Origin: Rhizobium tibeticum
GTDB taxonomy: Bacteria > Pseudomonadota > Alphaproteobacteria > Rhizobiales > Rhizobiaceae
Assembly (NCBI RefSeq): GCF_900110205.1
Contig: NZ_FOCV01000029.1
Span: 21,377-85,376 of the forward strand
Reading direction: 5' to 3'
DNA: 64,000 nucleotides
The notes beneath the pieces are model-generated. The model was not told where the DNA came from and made no database searches. It was given only the letters and a program-made list of their open reading frames with translations. Positions 33,314 through 41,486 of the stretch are shown here, piece after piece. Each line of letters opens with the position of its first letter. The stretch's first letter is position 1. The position numbers were made by a program, and so were the translations under genes.

Positions 33314-33601
33314 CTAACCCTTCCATTTTCCTTTGTCGTATTCCGTATGGTCCATAATCCGCTGAATATAGACCTTCTTAAATTTGTAGTGCACCACCGC
33401 AATCAAGCGCAGCTTGTTGCCACCAATGTCGAACACGTGGTGCTGTCCGACCGTATCTATTGCCGGAAACAGGGACTTCATGTCAGCGAAGTCCGTCGGC
33501 TCCGAGGACTTCATTAGTCGATACCAAGTATCCAGGGCATTGGCTGCTTGGGGCCATCGGTCTTTCGCCTCCCAGATCTTTTTCTGTGTAATGACGTGCA
33601 T
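33314..33601 (-). CDS. higB: HigB-type mRNA-interferase toxin
   Basis: A 95-residue RelE/HigB-like toxin (MHVITQKKIWEAKDRW; VFDIGGNKLRLIAVVHY; KVYIQRIMDHTEYDKGKW). Such toxins cleave mRNA on the ribosome and are neutralised by the HTH antitoxin. An ATG at 33619 could add six residues. The toxin-first order and palindromic promoter are typical of higBA. Confidence 0.9.
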   Translation of the reverse strand: MHVITQKKIWEAKDRWPQAANALDTWYRLMKSSEPTDFADMKSLFPAIDTVGQHHVFDIGGNKLRLIAVVHYKFKKVYIQRIMDHTEYDKGKWKG

Positions 33602-33621
33602 AAACCCGGAATCGCGCATCG

Positions 33622-33675
33622 CATTTTGCTATGGATGCAATTTAGCGAAACCATCGGATTATAGCAAGTTGCTAT
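33622..33675 (-). promoter_or_regulatory. higBA operator region
   Basis: ATAGCAA-G-TTGCTAT (33661-33675) is a perfect 15-bp palindrome upstream of higB. A second TTGCTAT copy lies at 33626-33632. Two spaced half- or full sites fit cooperative autorepression by HigA. Confidence 0.6.
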
Positions 33676-33739
33676 GGCGTCTTTTTATTCGCATTCGCCG
33701 AGGTCCGGCTAGGCCATGAGCAGGATTCTTTAGAATGTT

Positions 33740-34004
33740 CATAAGTCTGCTGCGCGACTGCACGAAGACAGCTTTGTGAACGATATGACGATGCTCGTTG
33801 CCTTCCTCGTCTTCATGACTATACGCTCAAGGAGATCAAGAAGATTCGAAACGCAAACAAGGTCGCCAGGCCGTGTTTAATCAGTTCATGAACGTCAAGA
33901 AGATCACCATTGGCGGGTGGGAGCAGGGAACGAAGTAGCCCAGCAGCACGGCCATCAAGATTCTTGATATTGTCGCACGAAAAGGATTGGAAGTGCTGCG
34001 ATAG
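33740..34004 (+). pseudogene. HTH antitoxin relic (HigA/NadS type)
   Basis: Fragments in three frames rebuild one XRE antitoxin: LHEDSFVNDMTMLVA, then LPRLHDYTLKEIKKIRNANK, then VFNQFMNVKKITIGGWEQGTK and PSSTAIKILDIVARKGLEVL. At least two frameshifts and an in-frame TAG (between GTK and PSS) break it. The WEQGTK-P-S and KGLEVL parts are the recognisable end of this antitoxin family. No matching toxin survives. Confidence 0.7.
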
Positions 34005-34205
34005 CCGCTGTTGGCCGCACTATGCAGGCATTTTCATTTTGGAGATAGGAAAAACCTCAATGCCGCTGCCAGTTGCACCACAACTGCACAGACGAACCGG
34101 ATTTCGGGGTTGGTGGTGGCTCCTACATAATGCTCTTGGTGTAACCGCGGCTTCGCCTCCTCCTCTCACCAATATGTACAACGCAGAAACCGCACTCGTT
34201 CGGAC

Positions 34206-34970
34206 TCACTCGTCGTTGGAGCCTGAGCTGCATTCGATTGGGGTGGCGCGGCCCGGCGGTGGGGCCCGCAGTATATTTCCGACCTTTTGGGATTGTCGCC
34301 AATTGCAAAAGCCGTCGCCTTTGGCGTAGGCCGGACTTTCGACGCGTCGCCAATTCCGCGCATATTGAACCGCAAAATTGTGTACGCCCCAATCTCGAAA
34401 CTGGTCGACATGTGTCAGTTCATGCGCCCACGCGGAGACGTTCGCGGCCGCGCTGGGTTCGCGAAATACCACCACGTCGATCAGGGTGACGGCGTCCGCA
34501 AAGCCTCCCTTCTCTAGCAGATGAGCAAGGTTTAGAGAGTCGTCGTTGCCGATCTTGTACCGGACACGGTTCATCGAGTCTTCGGTCGCGTAGCCGGTCA
34601 ATTGCTCTCGAATATACGGAGGAATCGGCATTGATCCGCTGATCGCGTCATTGCGGCTCTTAATAAGAGCGCTTTCCAGCACCGGCCCAGTCACGACACT
34701 GGCTTGAATCTCATTGAGCGCAGAAACGACGCTCTGAAGGGCACTCGCAACAGCATTCGATGAACCGTGATGGCTGTTGCCTGTCTTCTCCTGAATATCA
34801 CCAGGTTCCGGACCGCCATGCTTTGCGGTGAAGGCCACATCGGAAATGCCGGCGCAGGGGTGGGCGAGCGAAGCCGGTATCAACGTCCCGAGCAAGATCA
34901 GGGCGAGACGGAAAATAGTTGAAAGGGTGCTTTGGGAAACTGTCGCGGCGGTGGATCGGGCAACTTGCAT
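34206..34970 (-). CDS. secreted HELTH-motif (DUF4157-like) protein
   Basis: A 254-residue protein with a signal peptide (TIFRLALILLGTLIPASLAH). WAHELTHVDQFRDWGV carries HExxH, the zinc motif of DUF4157-like putative peptidases. The upstream part contains a coiled-coil-prone stretch (VASALQSVVSALNEIQASV). The C-terminus after YARNWRRVE is short and polar. The peptidase domain is recognisable but no substrate is known; adjacency to a toxin-antitoxin pair may be chance. Confidence 0.7.
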   Translation of the reverse strand: MQVARSTAATVSQSTLSTIFRLALILLGTLIPASLAHPCAGISDVAFTAKHGGPEPGDIQEKTGNSHHGSSNAVASALQSVVSALNEIQASVVTGPVLESALIKSRNDAISGSMPIPPYIREQLTGYATEDSMNRVRYKIGNDDSLNLAHLLEKGGFADAVTLIDVVVFREPSAAANVSAWAHELTHVDQFRDWGVHNFAVQYARNWRRVESPAYAKGDGFCNWRQSQKVGNILRAPPPGRATPIECSSGSNDE

Positions 34971-35425
34971 AGCCAGTCCCTCAGATTAGTTACCACCATA
35001 TATACATAATATCTAAAACGATGGTGAGGCCGCTGTTGTTGCGTAATATTTTACTGCGGCCGGAAGCAGGCGCAAAGCGATCAAGTCTTCCGACGCGAGA
35101 CATGAAGGCGTTGCTGCATGAAGTCGCTGATGCAAGGAAGCCGTGACCGGCAGCAATGAAGCCGGCCGTCGGCGATGGTCGGCTGATCACCAAGTGCCTC
35201 TGGGTGATCACGCATGCTGCCCGCACCGAGGGCCCTAAAATCTGCACTGCGGCGAGCCGGTCTATGATCCGAATCGATGCCCTTGGGGAATGCTCGAAAC
35301 GTTCGAGGTCGTGCAGGCCGGAAAGTTGATTGCGCCGGTCCTTTTGTGTCGACCTCAGCGGATACAGGAGAGCCGGGCGCGAACGGTCGCGCCTGGCTCG
35401 CAGGACGAAGTTGCAGCCGACCGGC
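34971..35425. other. 455-bp stretch without a supported gene
   Basis: Between the HELTH gene and the putA end I see no supported gene, repeat or RNA. Open frames are short and lack ribosome sites. Confidence 0.4.
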
Positions 35426-38400
35426 CTACCCTATCGACATCAGGCTGGCATTGCCGCCGGCTGCGGCCGTGTTGATGGAGGTGGACACTTCCTCCAGCAG
35501 CCAGTTGAGGCAATACGCATCCGGGTCGCGCTCAAGCTGCTCCGTGGAGGCTGATTGGGTGAGCAGCAGCGCACCCGGCATCGCGGCGACTTTTGCGAGC
35601 ATGGCCGAGACACGGTCGGCATCGCCTTCGATCAGGGCACCGGCCATTGGTTCAGCGTCGGCGGAGGTGTCCTTCCAGGAAATCCGCCGCGCGACACTGA
35701 CGGGAACATGGTTCAGCGTCGAGCGAAGGCTCTCGTCGGCGTCGATGATTGCGCTGTTGCCGGTGGCGAGCACAGCCGAGACCTGGCGAACGAGACCGGT
35801 TTGCGAGATCGGAGCGCAAAAGATCATACCACGGGGATGAAGCGCATAGAGATTGCGCTCGCCGACCGGGCCTGCGAGTTCGGTTTCGAGCCCCAGGGCC
35901 GACTGGCTGCCGAGATGGCGCGCCATTTCCGCGTCCTCGAAAAGGCCCTGCTGATCCAGCCACTTCGCAAAGTCAGCAAGAGCGGGATCGCTATAAACGG
36001 AGCTGTGCTGGGGTGGAATAGGCGGCGTGGTGACCAGCCTTCCAAGATAGAGAGGACCGCCCGCCTTTGGGCCGGTGCCGGACAAGCCGCGGCCACCGAA
36101 GGGCTGGACGCCGACGACAGCTCCGATGACGTTCCGGTTCACATAGAGGTTGCCGGCCTTCACCTGTGACGTCACGTTGGCGATCGTTTCGTCAAGGCGC
36201 GTGTGGAGACCGAAAGTCAGGCCGTAACCTGTCGCATTGATCTCGTCGATCAGGCGACTGAGGTCCTGACGACGCCACCGGATGACGTGCAGAACAGGCC
36301 CGAACACCTCGCGCTTCAGGTCCGAGATCTTTTTGATCTCGATGATCGTTGGCGCAACGAAGGTTCCGTTTTGGGTCGCATCCGGTAACGCGACGCGCTC
36401 GACGGCACAGCCGGAACGGCTCATGGCGTCTACGTGCGCCTCAATGATATCCTTGGCTTCAGCGGTGATCACCGGGCCGATATCGGAGGCCAGCCGATTG
36501 GTGTTGGCGATCGAAAGTTCGCGCAATGCGCCCTTTAACATCGTCAGCGTACGATCGGCGACGTCTTCCTGCAGGCACAGAATGCGCAGCGCCGAGCAGC
36601 GCTGTCCGGCGCTGTCGAAGGCCGAAGCGATCACGTCGCCGACGACCTGCTCGGCGAGCGCCGATGAATCGACAATCATGGCGTTCTGGCCGCCCGTTTC
36701 GGCGATCAGCGGGATTGGCTTGCCGTCCTTCGACAGGCGCTTCGCAAGCTCCGCCTGGATGATCCTTGCGACCTCAGTGGAGCCGGTGAACATCACCGCA
36801 GCGGCTTGCGGTGCTGCGACCAAAGCTGCCCCTACCCTTCCGTCTCCCGGCACCAGTTGCACAACATCGGAAGGAATACCGGCCTCGTGCAGGATACGGA
36901 CTGCTTCGGCAGCGATCAGGGGGGTCTCCTCCGCAGGCTTGGCGAGAACCGGGTTGCCGGCGACAAGAGCTGCGGCGACCTGCCCCGTAAAGATTGCCAG
37001 GGGGAAATTCCAGGGGCTGATGCACACCACCGGTCCAAGGGGCGCATGCAACGGGCCAAGCGTGCGGCGGGTTTGCTCAGCGTAGTAGCGCAGGAAGTCG
37101 ATCGCCTCGCGCACTTCGGCGACGGCGTTCAGCAGCGATTTACCGGCTTCGCGCATGATCAGGCCCAACAAGGCTTCCATTCTCGCCTGCATAATGTCAG
37201 CAGCGCGATCAAGCAGTGTCGCTCTTTCCGCTGGCGAGACCAATGCCCAGGATGGCGCGACCTTCTGCGCGACCACCGCTGCTGCGGCCGCCTCTTGCGC
37301 GCTTGCCTCGCGTACAGTGCCGACAACGTCCCGCTTGTCGGCGGGGTTGACGACGTCGCGTGCCGCTGGCCCACCCTCGATCGGGCCGCTTGGCGCGGCT
37401 GCCCACGAGATCGTCGCACTCATCTTCAGCGCCTCTGTCAACCCCTGCAGGGAAGACTCATTTGAGATATCGAAGCCGGCGGAGTTGCGGCGCTGACCAT
37501 ACAGGTCGGAGGGAAGCGCGATCTTATCGTGCTTTTGACCGGGCACCTGCATCCTAGCGACGATGTCAACGGGGTCGGCGACGAGTTCGTCGATGGAGAC
37601 ATTGGGGTCGGCGATCCGGTTTACGAACGACGAGTTGGCGCCATTTTCAAGAAGACGGCGCACGAGGTAGGCAAGCAGGGTTTCATGGGTGCCCACGGGC
37701 GCGTAGATGCGGCACGGACGGTTGAGGTTCTGTCGACCGACAACCTCGTCGTACAGCGGCTCACCCATGCCATGCAGGCACTGGAACTCATACTTGCCGA
37801 CATAGTAATCGGTGCCAGCCATGTGGTAGATCGTGGCGAGCGTCTGCGCATTGTGGGTCGCAAACTGCGGGAAGACTGCATCGGTTGCAGCAAGCAGCTT
37901 CTTGGCGCAGGCGATGTAGGACACGTCGGTGTAGATCTTGCGGGTAAAGACGGGGAAGTCATCAAGGCCATCGAGCTGCGCGCGCTTGATTTCTGCATCC
38001 CAATAGGCGCCCTTGACGAGGCGAACCATGATGCGGCGACCCGCGCGGCGGGCAAGATCGATGATGTAGTCGAGCACGAAGGGACAGCGCTTGCCATAGG
38101 CCTGGACAACGAAGCCCATTCCGTTCCAGCCAGCAAGGTCTTCATCGAGGCACAGCGTCTCAAGAATATCGAGCGACAGCTCCAGCCGATCGGCCTCCTC
38201 GGCATCGATGTTGAAGCCGATGTCGTAGGACTTGGCAATCAGCGCAAGCGCCTTGAGCTTCGGCAACAACTCGCCCATCACGCGCCCGCTCTGGGCTCTC
38301 GAATAACGTGGATGCAGGGCCGAAAGCTTGATCGAAATGCCGGGACCTTCGTAGATTCCGCGTCGGTCAGCGGCCTTGCCGATGGCATGGATCGCTGCTT

Positions 38401-39139
38401 CATAGTCTTTGTAATAGCGTTCGGCATCCGCGCCCGTGGTAGCGGCCTCGCCGAGCATATCGTAGGAATAGCGGAAACCGCGCTGCTCCAGCGGCTTGGC
38501 CCGTTGCAGCGCCTCGTCGATCGTCTCGCCGGTGACGAACTGCTCGCCCATCATGCGCATCGCCATGTCCACGCCGCGCCGGATGACAGGCTCGCCGCAG
38601 CGTGCGATCAGGCGGGTGAGCGCGGCTGAAAGGTTACGATCGTTGACCGTGGAGGTGAGTTTGCCGGTGACGACCAGCCCCCAGGTCGCGGCATTCACGA
38701 AGAGCGAGCGACCGCCGCCCAGATGCGACTTCCAATCGCCTTCGGCGATCTTGTCGCGGATCAGGGCATCGCGCGTCGCCGTATCGGGAATGCGCAGCAG
38801 CGCTTCGGCGAGACACATCAGCGCAACGCCCTCCTGGCTCGAGAGCGAATATTCGTGGACGAGACCTTCGACGCCAGTTCCCTTGTGCTTGGTGCGAAGC
38901 GCCTCAATGAGCTTGCGAGCGGTTGCGGCGGCGCCCTGCCGGACCTTTTCCGGAATCGTTGCGGCATCAACGAGGCGCGGGACACAAACGGTCTCCGGAG
39001 TACGGTAAGCCGCTGTAATGGCACGGCGCAGATCGCTTTGCGGTCGGATTTCAGGCGCAAAACCCTCGAAGGGGTTTGCGGCGCCGCGAGACTGCGCGTT
39101 AACGGTTTCGTTCGCCACCGGATCGTTGGTGATCGTCAT
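35426..39139 (-). CDS. putA: bifunctional proline dehydrogenase / P5C dehydrogenase
   Basis: A 1237-residue enzyme. Residues about 190-500 form the FAD-dependent proline dehydrogenase barrel (GISIKLSALHPRYSRAQ; RIMVRLVKGAYWDAE; FATHNAQTLATI). The aldehyde dehydrogenase half covers about 560-1040, with ISPWNFPLAIFTGQVAAAL, Glu in IAETGGQNAM and nucleophile Cys in SAGQRCSALRIL. A C-terminal segment resembling a degenerate dehydrogenase fold follows. It converts proline to glutamate. No ribbon-helix-helix DNA-binding domain is visible, so regulation probably falls to the divergent Lrp-type gene. GGAGCAAAG supports the start at 39139. Confidence 0.95.
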   Translation of the reverse strand: MTITNDPVANETVNAQSRGAANPFEGFAPEIRPQSDLRRAITAAYRTPETVCVPRLVDAATIPEKVRQGAAATARKLIEALRTKHKGTGVEGLVHEYSLSSQEGVALMCLAEALLRIPDTATRDALIRDKIAEGDWKSHLGGGRSLFVNAATWGLVVTGKLTSTVNDRNLSAALTRLIARCGEPVIRRGVDMAMRMMGEQFVTGETIDEALQRAKPLEQRGFRYSYDMLGEAATTGADAERYYKDYEAAIHAIGKAADRRGIYEGPGISIKLSALHPRYSRAQSGRVMGELLPKLKALALIAKSYDIGFNIDAEEADRLELSLDILETLCLDEDLAGWNGMGFVVQAYGKRCPFVLDYIIDLARRAGRRIMVRLVKGAYWDAEIKRAQLDGLDDFPVFTRKIYTDVSYIACAKKLLAATDAVFPQFATHNAQTLATIYHMAGTDYYVGKYEFQCLHGMGEPLYDEVVGRQNLNRPCRIYAPVGTHETLLAYLVRRLLENGANSSFVNRIADPNVSIDELVADPVDIVARMQVPGQKHDKIALPSDLYGQRRNSAGFDISNESSLQGLTEALKMSATISWAAAPSGPIEGGPAARDVVNPADKRDVVGTVREASAQEAAAAAVVAQKVAPSWALVSPAERATLLDRAADIMQARMEALLGLIMREAGKSLLNAVAEVREAIDFLRYYAEQTRRTLGPLHAPLGPVVCISPWNFPLAIFTGQVAAALVAGNPVLAKPAEETPLIAAEAVRILHEAGIPSDVVQLVPGDGRVGAALVAAPQAAAVMFTGSTEVARIIQAELAKRLSKDGKPIPLIAETGGQNAMIVDSSALAEQVVGDVIASAFDSAGQRCSALRILCLQEDVADRTLTMLKGALRELSIANTNRLASDIGPVITAEAKDIIEAHVDAMSRSGCAVERVALPDATQNGTFVAPTIIEIKKISDLKREVFGPVLHVIRWRRQDLSRLIDEINATGYGLTFGLHTRLDETIANVTSQVKAGNLYVNRNVIGAVVGVQPFGGRGLSGTGPKAGGPLYLGRLVTTPPIPPQHSSVYSDPALADFAKWLDQQGLFEDAEMARHLGSQSALGLETELAGPVGERNLYALHPRGMIFCAPISQTGLVRQVSAVLATGNSAIIDADESLRSTLNHVPVSVARRISWKDTSADAEPMAGALIEGDADRVSAMLAKVAAMPGALLLTQSASTEQLERDPDAYCLNWLLEEVSTSINTAAAGGNASLMSIG

Positions 39140-39259
39140 GTCTTTGCTCCAGAGAAGGATAGTGGCCGAACATAGCAGCTCCCATAAAGGTGATTTCACT
39201 TGAAACTGGCCGCATACGAATATATTTGCCTAATTTATACGGAAAAGAGAGGCAATGTT

Positions 39260-39728
39260 GTGAATACTATCGCAAATGGCAGGGAAATCGACCAATTCGA
39301 TCACAAGATCATCGAGGCCCTTGTCGCCGATGGCCGCATGTCTATTACCGACCTCGCCAAAAAGGTCGGTTTGTCAAACACGCCCTGCCAGGTCAGATTA
39401 AAGAGATTGATCGAAGATGGCTATATTCTTGGCTTTCGCGCGATCGTCGATGTGAAGAAACTCGGGAAGAATCACGTCGCATTCACGGAAGTAAAGCTCT
39501 CCGATACGCGTGAGCATGCGCTGACGGCCTTCAATATCGCCGCGCGGAGGCTACAGGAGGTCGAGGAGTGCCACATGATCGCCGGCGCTTTCGACTATCT
39601 CTTGAAGATACGCACGTCAGACCGGCAATTACCGTCTCGTACTCGGCGAGAAGATATCGAGCCTTCCTTTCGTCGCCAGTACATCGACTTTTGTGGCTAT
39701 GGAGGCCGTCAAGGAAAACGGCGTCTGA
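39260..39728 (+). pseudogene. Lrp/AsnC-family regulator (PutR-like), frameshifted in the effector domain
   Basis: Divergent from putA. HTH: DHKIIEALVADGRMSITDLAKK and VGLSNTPCQVRLKRLIEDGYI; ligand domain HVAFTEVKLSD through HMIAGAFDYLLKIRTSD. After that the frame departs; the expected YRLVLGEKISSLP-FVAST-FVAMEAVKENGV lies in another frame, ending at TGA 39726-39728. At 39620-39626 GACCGGC stands where GAC-ATG-GGC is expected, a net loss of two bases. The unshifted frame reads on to 39820. The start is probably a GTG at 39260. Loss of the last 42 residues would likely impair proline response or oligomer assembly. Confidence 0.75.
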
Positions 39729-39817
39729 GGAGCACACTCTTTCCTCGCCCCGCTTCAAACGTCTCGTTTCCTATGGTGTGGCGGATTTTTATCGCTGCCA
39801 TATTACTTCTTTACAAC

Positions 39818-39853
39818 TAACATGTTAGTGCGATATACCTAACACGTGGGTTG
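39818..39853 (+). promoter_or_regulatory. palindromes before the DapA-like gene
   Basis: CTAACATGTTAG (39818-39829) is a perfect 12-bp palindrome, and CTAACACGTGGG follows at about 39839. The pair lies about 40 bp before the DapA-family start. A GntR gene adjoins downstream, so these may be operators. Confidence 0.5.
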
Positions 39854-39866
39854 GGAGGATTGATGT

Positions 39867-40751
39867 TTGACTGAGAAATTCGGGCTTTCCGTTGCGCTTG
39901 CCACGCCGTTTGACGCGAACGGCGAGATTGCTGTTGCGGCGATGATTGCACAGGCAAAACAAAGGCTTGCGGCGGGGTGCTCAAGTGTCACACTTTTCGG
40001 CACGACTGGCGAAGGAGCCTCGATCGGCACGCAGGAGCGCGTGCGGATCCTCAACGCATTTCTGGATGCAGGTATCGCGCCTCAGAAGGTTGTGATGGCC
40101 GTGCTGGTCGATGCCGCCGAGGATGCGGCCGCTCAAGCCGGGCAAGCGCTTTCGCGCGGTGTGCGCAACATTCTCCTCGCCCCGCCTTCCTACTTCAAGA
40201 ATGTCAGCGATGACGGCGTCTTCAAATGGTTCTGCGCCGTCTTTGCTATCCTGGGTGATAAGGCACGCGACATCATCGTCTACAATATCCCGTCGGTCAC
40301 CCTGGTGCCGCTGACGGTGTCGCTGATCGCGCGGTTGCGGACAGCTTTTCCAGCCGTGGTCACTGGCGTCAAGGATTCGTCCGGCGACTGGCCGTTCACC
40401 GAAACGCTGCTGAAGGCCCATGGGGATCTCATCATTCTGGTCGGCGACGAGCGCCACCTCGCGAAAGGAGTGCGTCTTGGCGGACAGGGCGCGATCTCCG
40501 GCATGGCGAACTTCCTGCCTGGCGAGGTCAAGCTTATGGCGGAAGAAGGCTTAGATGATGCCCGCGTCGAGGATTTTGTCGCCGAGCTTCTGAAGTTTCC
40601 GGTCACCGCCGCCGTTAAGGTCATGGTGGCGCGCCTTAGCGGCGAAGAGATGTGGCTTGCGGTTCGTCCACCACTCGTTTCAATATCCCGCGAGGGACAG
40701 GAGCGGCTTATCCTTGCCTTCGATTCACTTTTCCGCTCCAAGGAAGCATAG
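39867..40751 (+). CDS. DapA/N-acetylneuraminate-lyase-family aldolase
   Basis: A 294-residue class I lyase. FGTTGEGASIG binds the substrate carboxylate, Tyr139 is in VYNIP, and Schiff-base Lys169 is in VTGVKDSSGDW. The family includes dihydrodipicolinate synthase, KDG and KDGal aldolases and sialate lyases. The sugar transporter and kinase downstream favour a keto-deoxy sugar-acid aldolase over lysine synthesis. The start is a TTG at 39867 with GGGAGG upstream; an ATG just before it stops after three codons. Confidence 0.85.
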   Translation: MTEKFGLSVALATPFDANGEIAVAAMIAQAKQRLAAGCSSVTLFGTTGEGASIGTQERVRILNAFLDAGIAPQKVVMAVLVDAAEDAAAQAGQALSRGVRNILLAPPSYFKNVSDDGVFKWFCAVFAILGDKARDIIVYNIPSVTLVPLTVSLIARLRTAFPAVVTGVKDSSGDWPFTETLLKAHGDLIILVGDERHLAKGVRLGGQGAISGMANFLPGEVKLMAEEGLDDARVEDFVAELLKFPVTAAVKVMVARLSGEEMWLAVRPPLVSISREGQERLILAFDSLFRSKEA

Positions 40752-40763
40752 GTACCATGTACC
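40751..40763 (+). promoter_or_regulatory. GGTAC-N3-GTACC palindrome before the GntR gene
   Basis: GGTACCATGTACC lies between the aldolase stop and the GntR start. FCD/GntR regulators often bind short spaced palindromes of this kind, so autoregulation is plausible. Confidence 0.45.
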
Positions 40764-40774
40764 AGGGGGAGGCA

Positions 40775-41434
40775 ATGGACGGTATCGACGAGCAGCCGAC
40801 GCTGCGGGAAAAGGCGTATGAGAGCTTCACGCGCCACCTGCTGGCGCGCGACGTGCGTCCGGGTCAGTTCGTCTCCCAACGCCGACTTGTCGAGCTGACA
40901 GGATTGACGCTCGCTGCGATCCGCGAACTGATCCCGCGGCTTGAGGCCGAGGGACTGATCAAGACGGTGCCGCAGCGCGGACTGCAAATTGCCCATATCG
41001 ACCTCAATCTCATTCGCGAGGCGTTCCAGCTTCGGCTCTTCCTCGAGAAAGAAGCCGTGGCGCTCTTCACGCGCTCCGCGTCCGATGAGACGATCAGCGG
41101 GCTAATCAAGCAGCATCGCGACATTGCCGATGCCATCGCCACTGGCGACGCTTCACATGAGCTGGAAGTGCGCGCGCAAGCCGTCGACTGGGGCATGCAT
41201 GACGCCTTTATCGACGCGCTTGGAAATACCATCATTTCCAATGCCTATCGCGTCAACTCGATCAAGATGCGTCTAATCAGCCAGGAACGCTTCCGCATCG
41301 ATGGGCGTGTCGGCCCCGTCATGGAAGAGCACTTGAAGGTTTTGGAAGCGATCGCAAGGCGATCGGCAGAGGATGCTGTCAACAATCTCGCCGCTCACAT
41401 CAACCACGCTAGGGATCGCGCCCTGAGGATCTAA
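40775..41434 (+). CDS. GntR-family regulator, FCD subfamily
   Basis: A 219-residue regulator. Winged helix: LREKAYESFTRHLLARDVRPG, VSQRRLVELTGLTLAAIRELI, LEAEGLIKTVPQRGLQI. The helical FCD domain (IREAFQLRLFLEKEAV; DAFIDALGNTIISNAYR; EEHLKVLEAIARRSAEDA) binds a small carboxylate, often with a metal. It most likely controls the flanking aldolase-transporter-kinase operon. GGGGGAGGCA precedes the ATG at 40775. Confidence 0.88.
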   Translation: MDGIDEQPTLREKAYESFTRHLLARDVRPGQFVSQRRLVELTGLTLAAIRELIPRLEAEGLIKTVPQRGLQIAHIDLNLIREAFQLRLFLEKEAVALFTRSASDETISGLIKQHRDIADAIATGDASHELEVRAQAVDWGMHDAFIDALGNTIISNAYRVNSIKMRLISQERFRIDGRVGPVMEEHLKVLEAIARRSAEDAVNNLAAHINHARDRALRI

Positions 41435-41486
41435 TTGCATAGCAGCCGGCGATGAGGAGATCGGCGGCAACAAGAGGAGGAGTTAC

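Noticed and set aside
33910..34329. 139-residue plus-strand frame
   Set aside because: Crosses the antitoxin relic and the antisense of the HELTH gene; no coherent protein character.
37529..38629. 366-residue plus-strand frame inside putA
   Set aside because: Lies fully antisense to conserved proline-dehydrogenase coding sequence; composition is that of a mirror frame.
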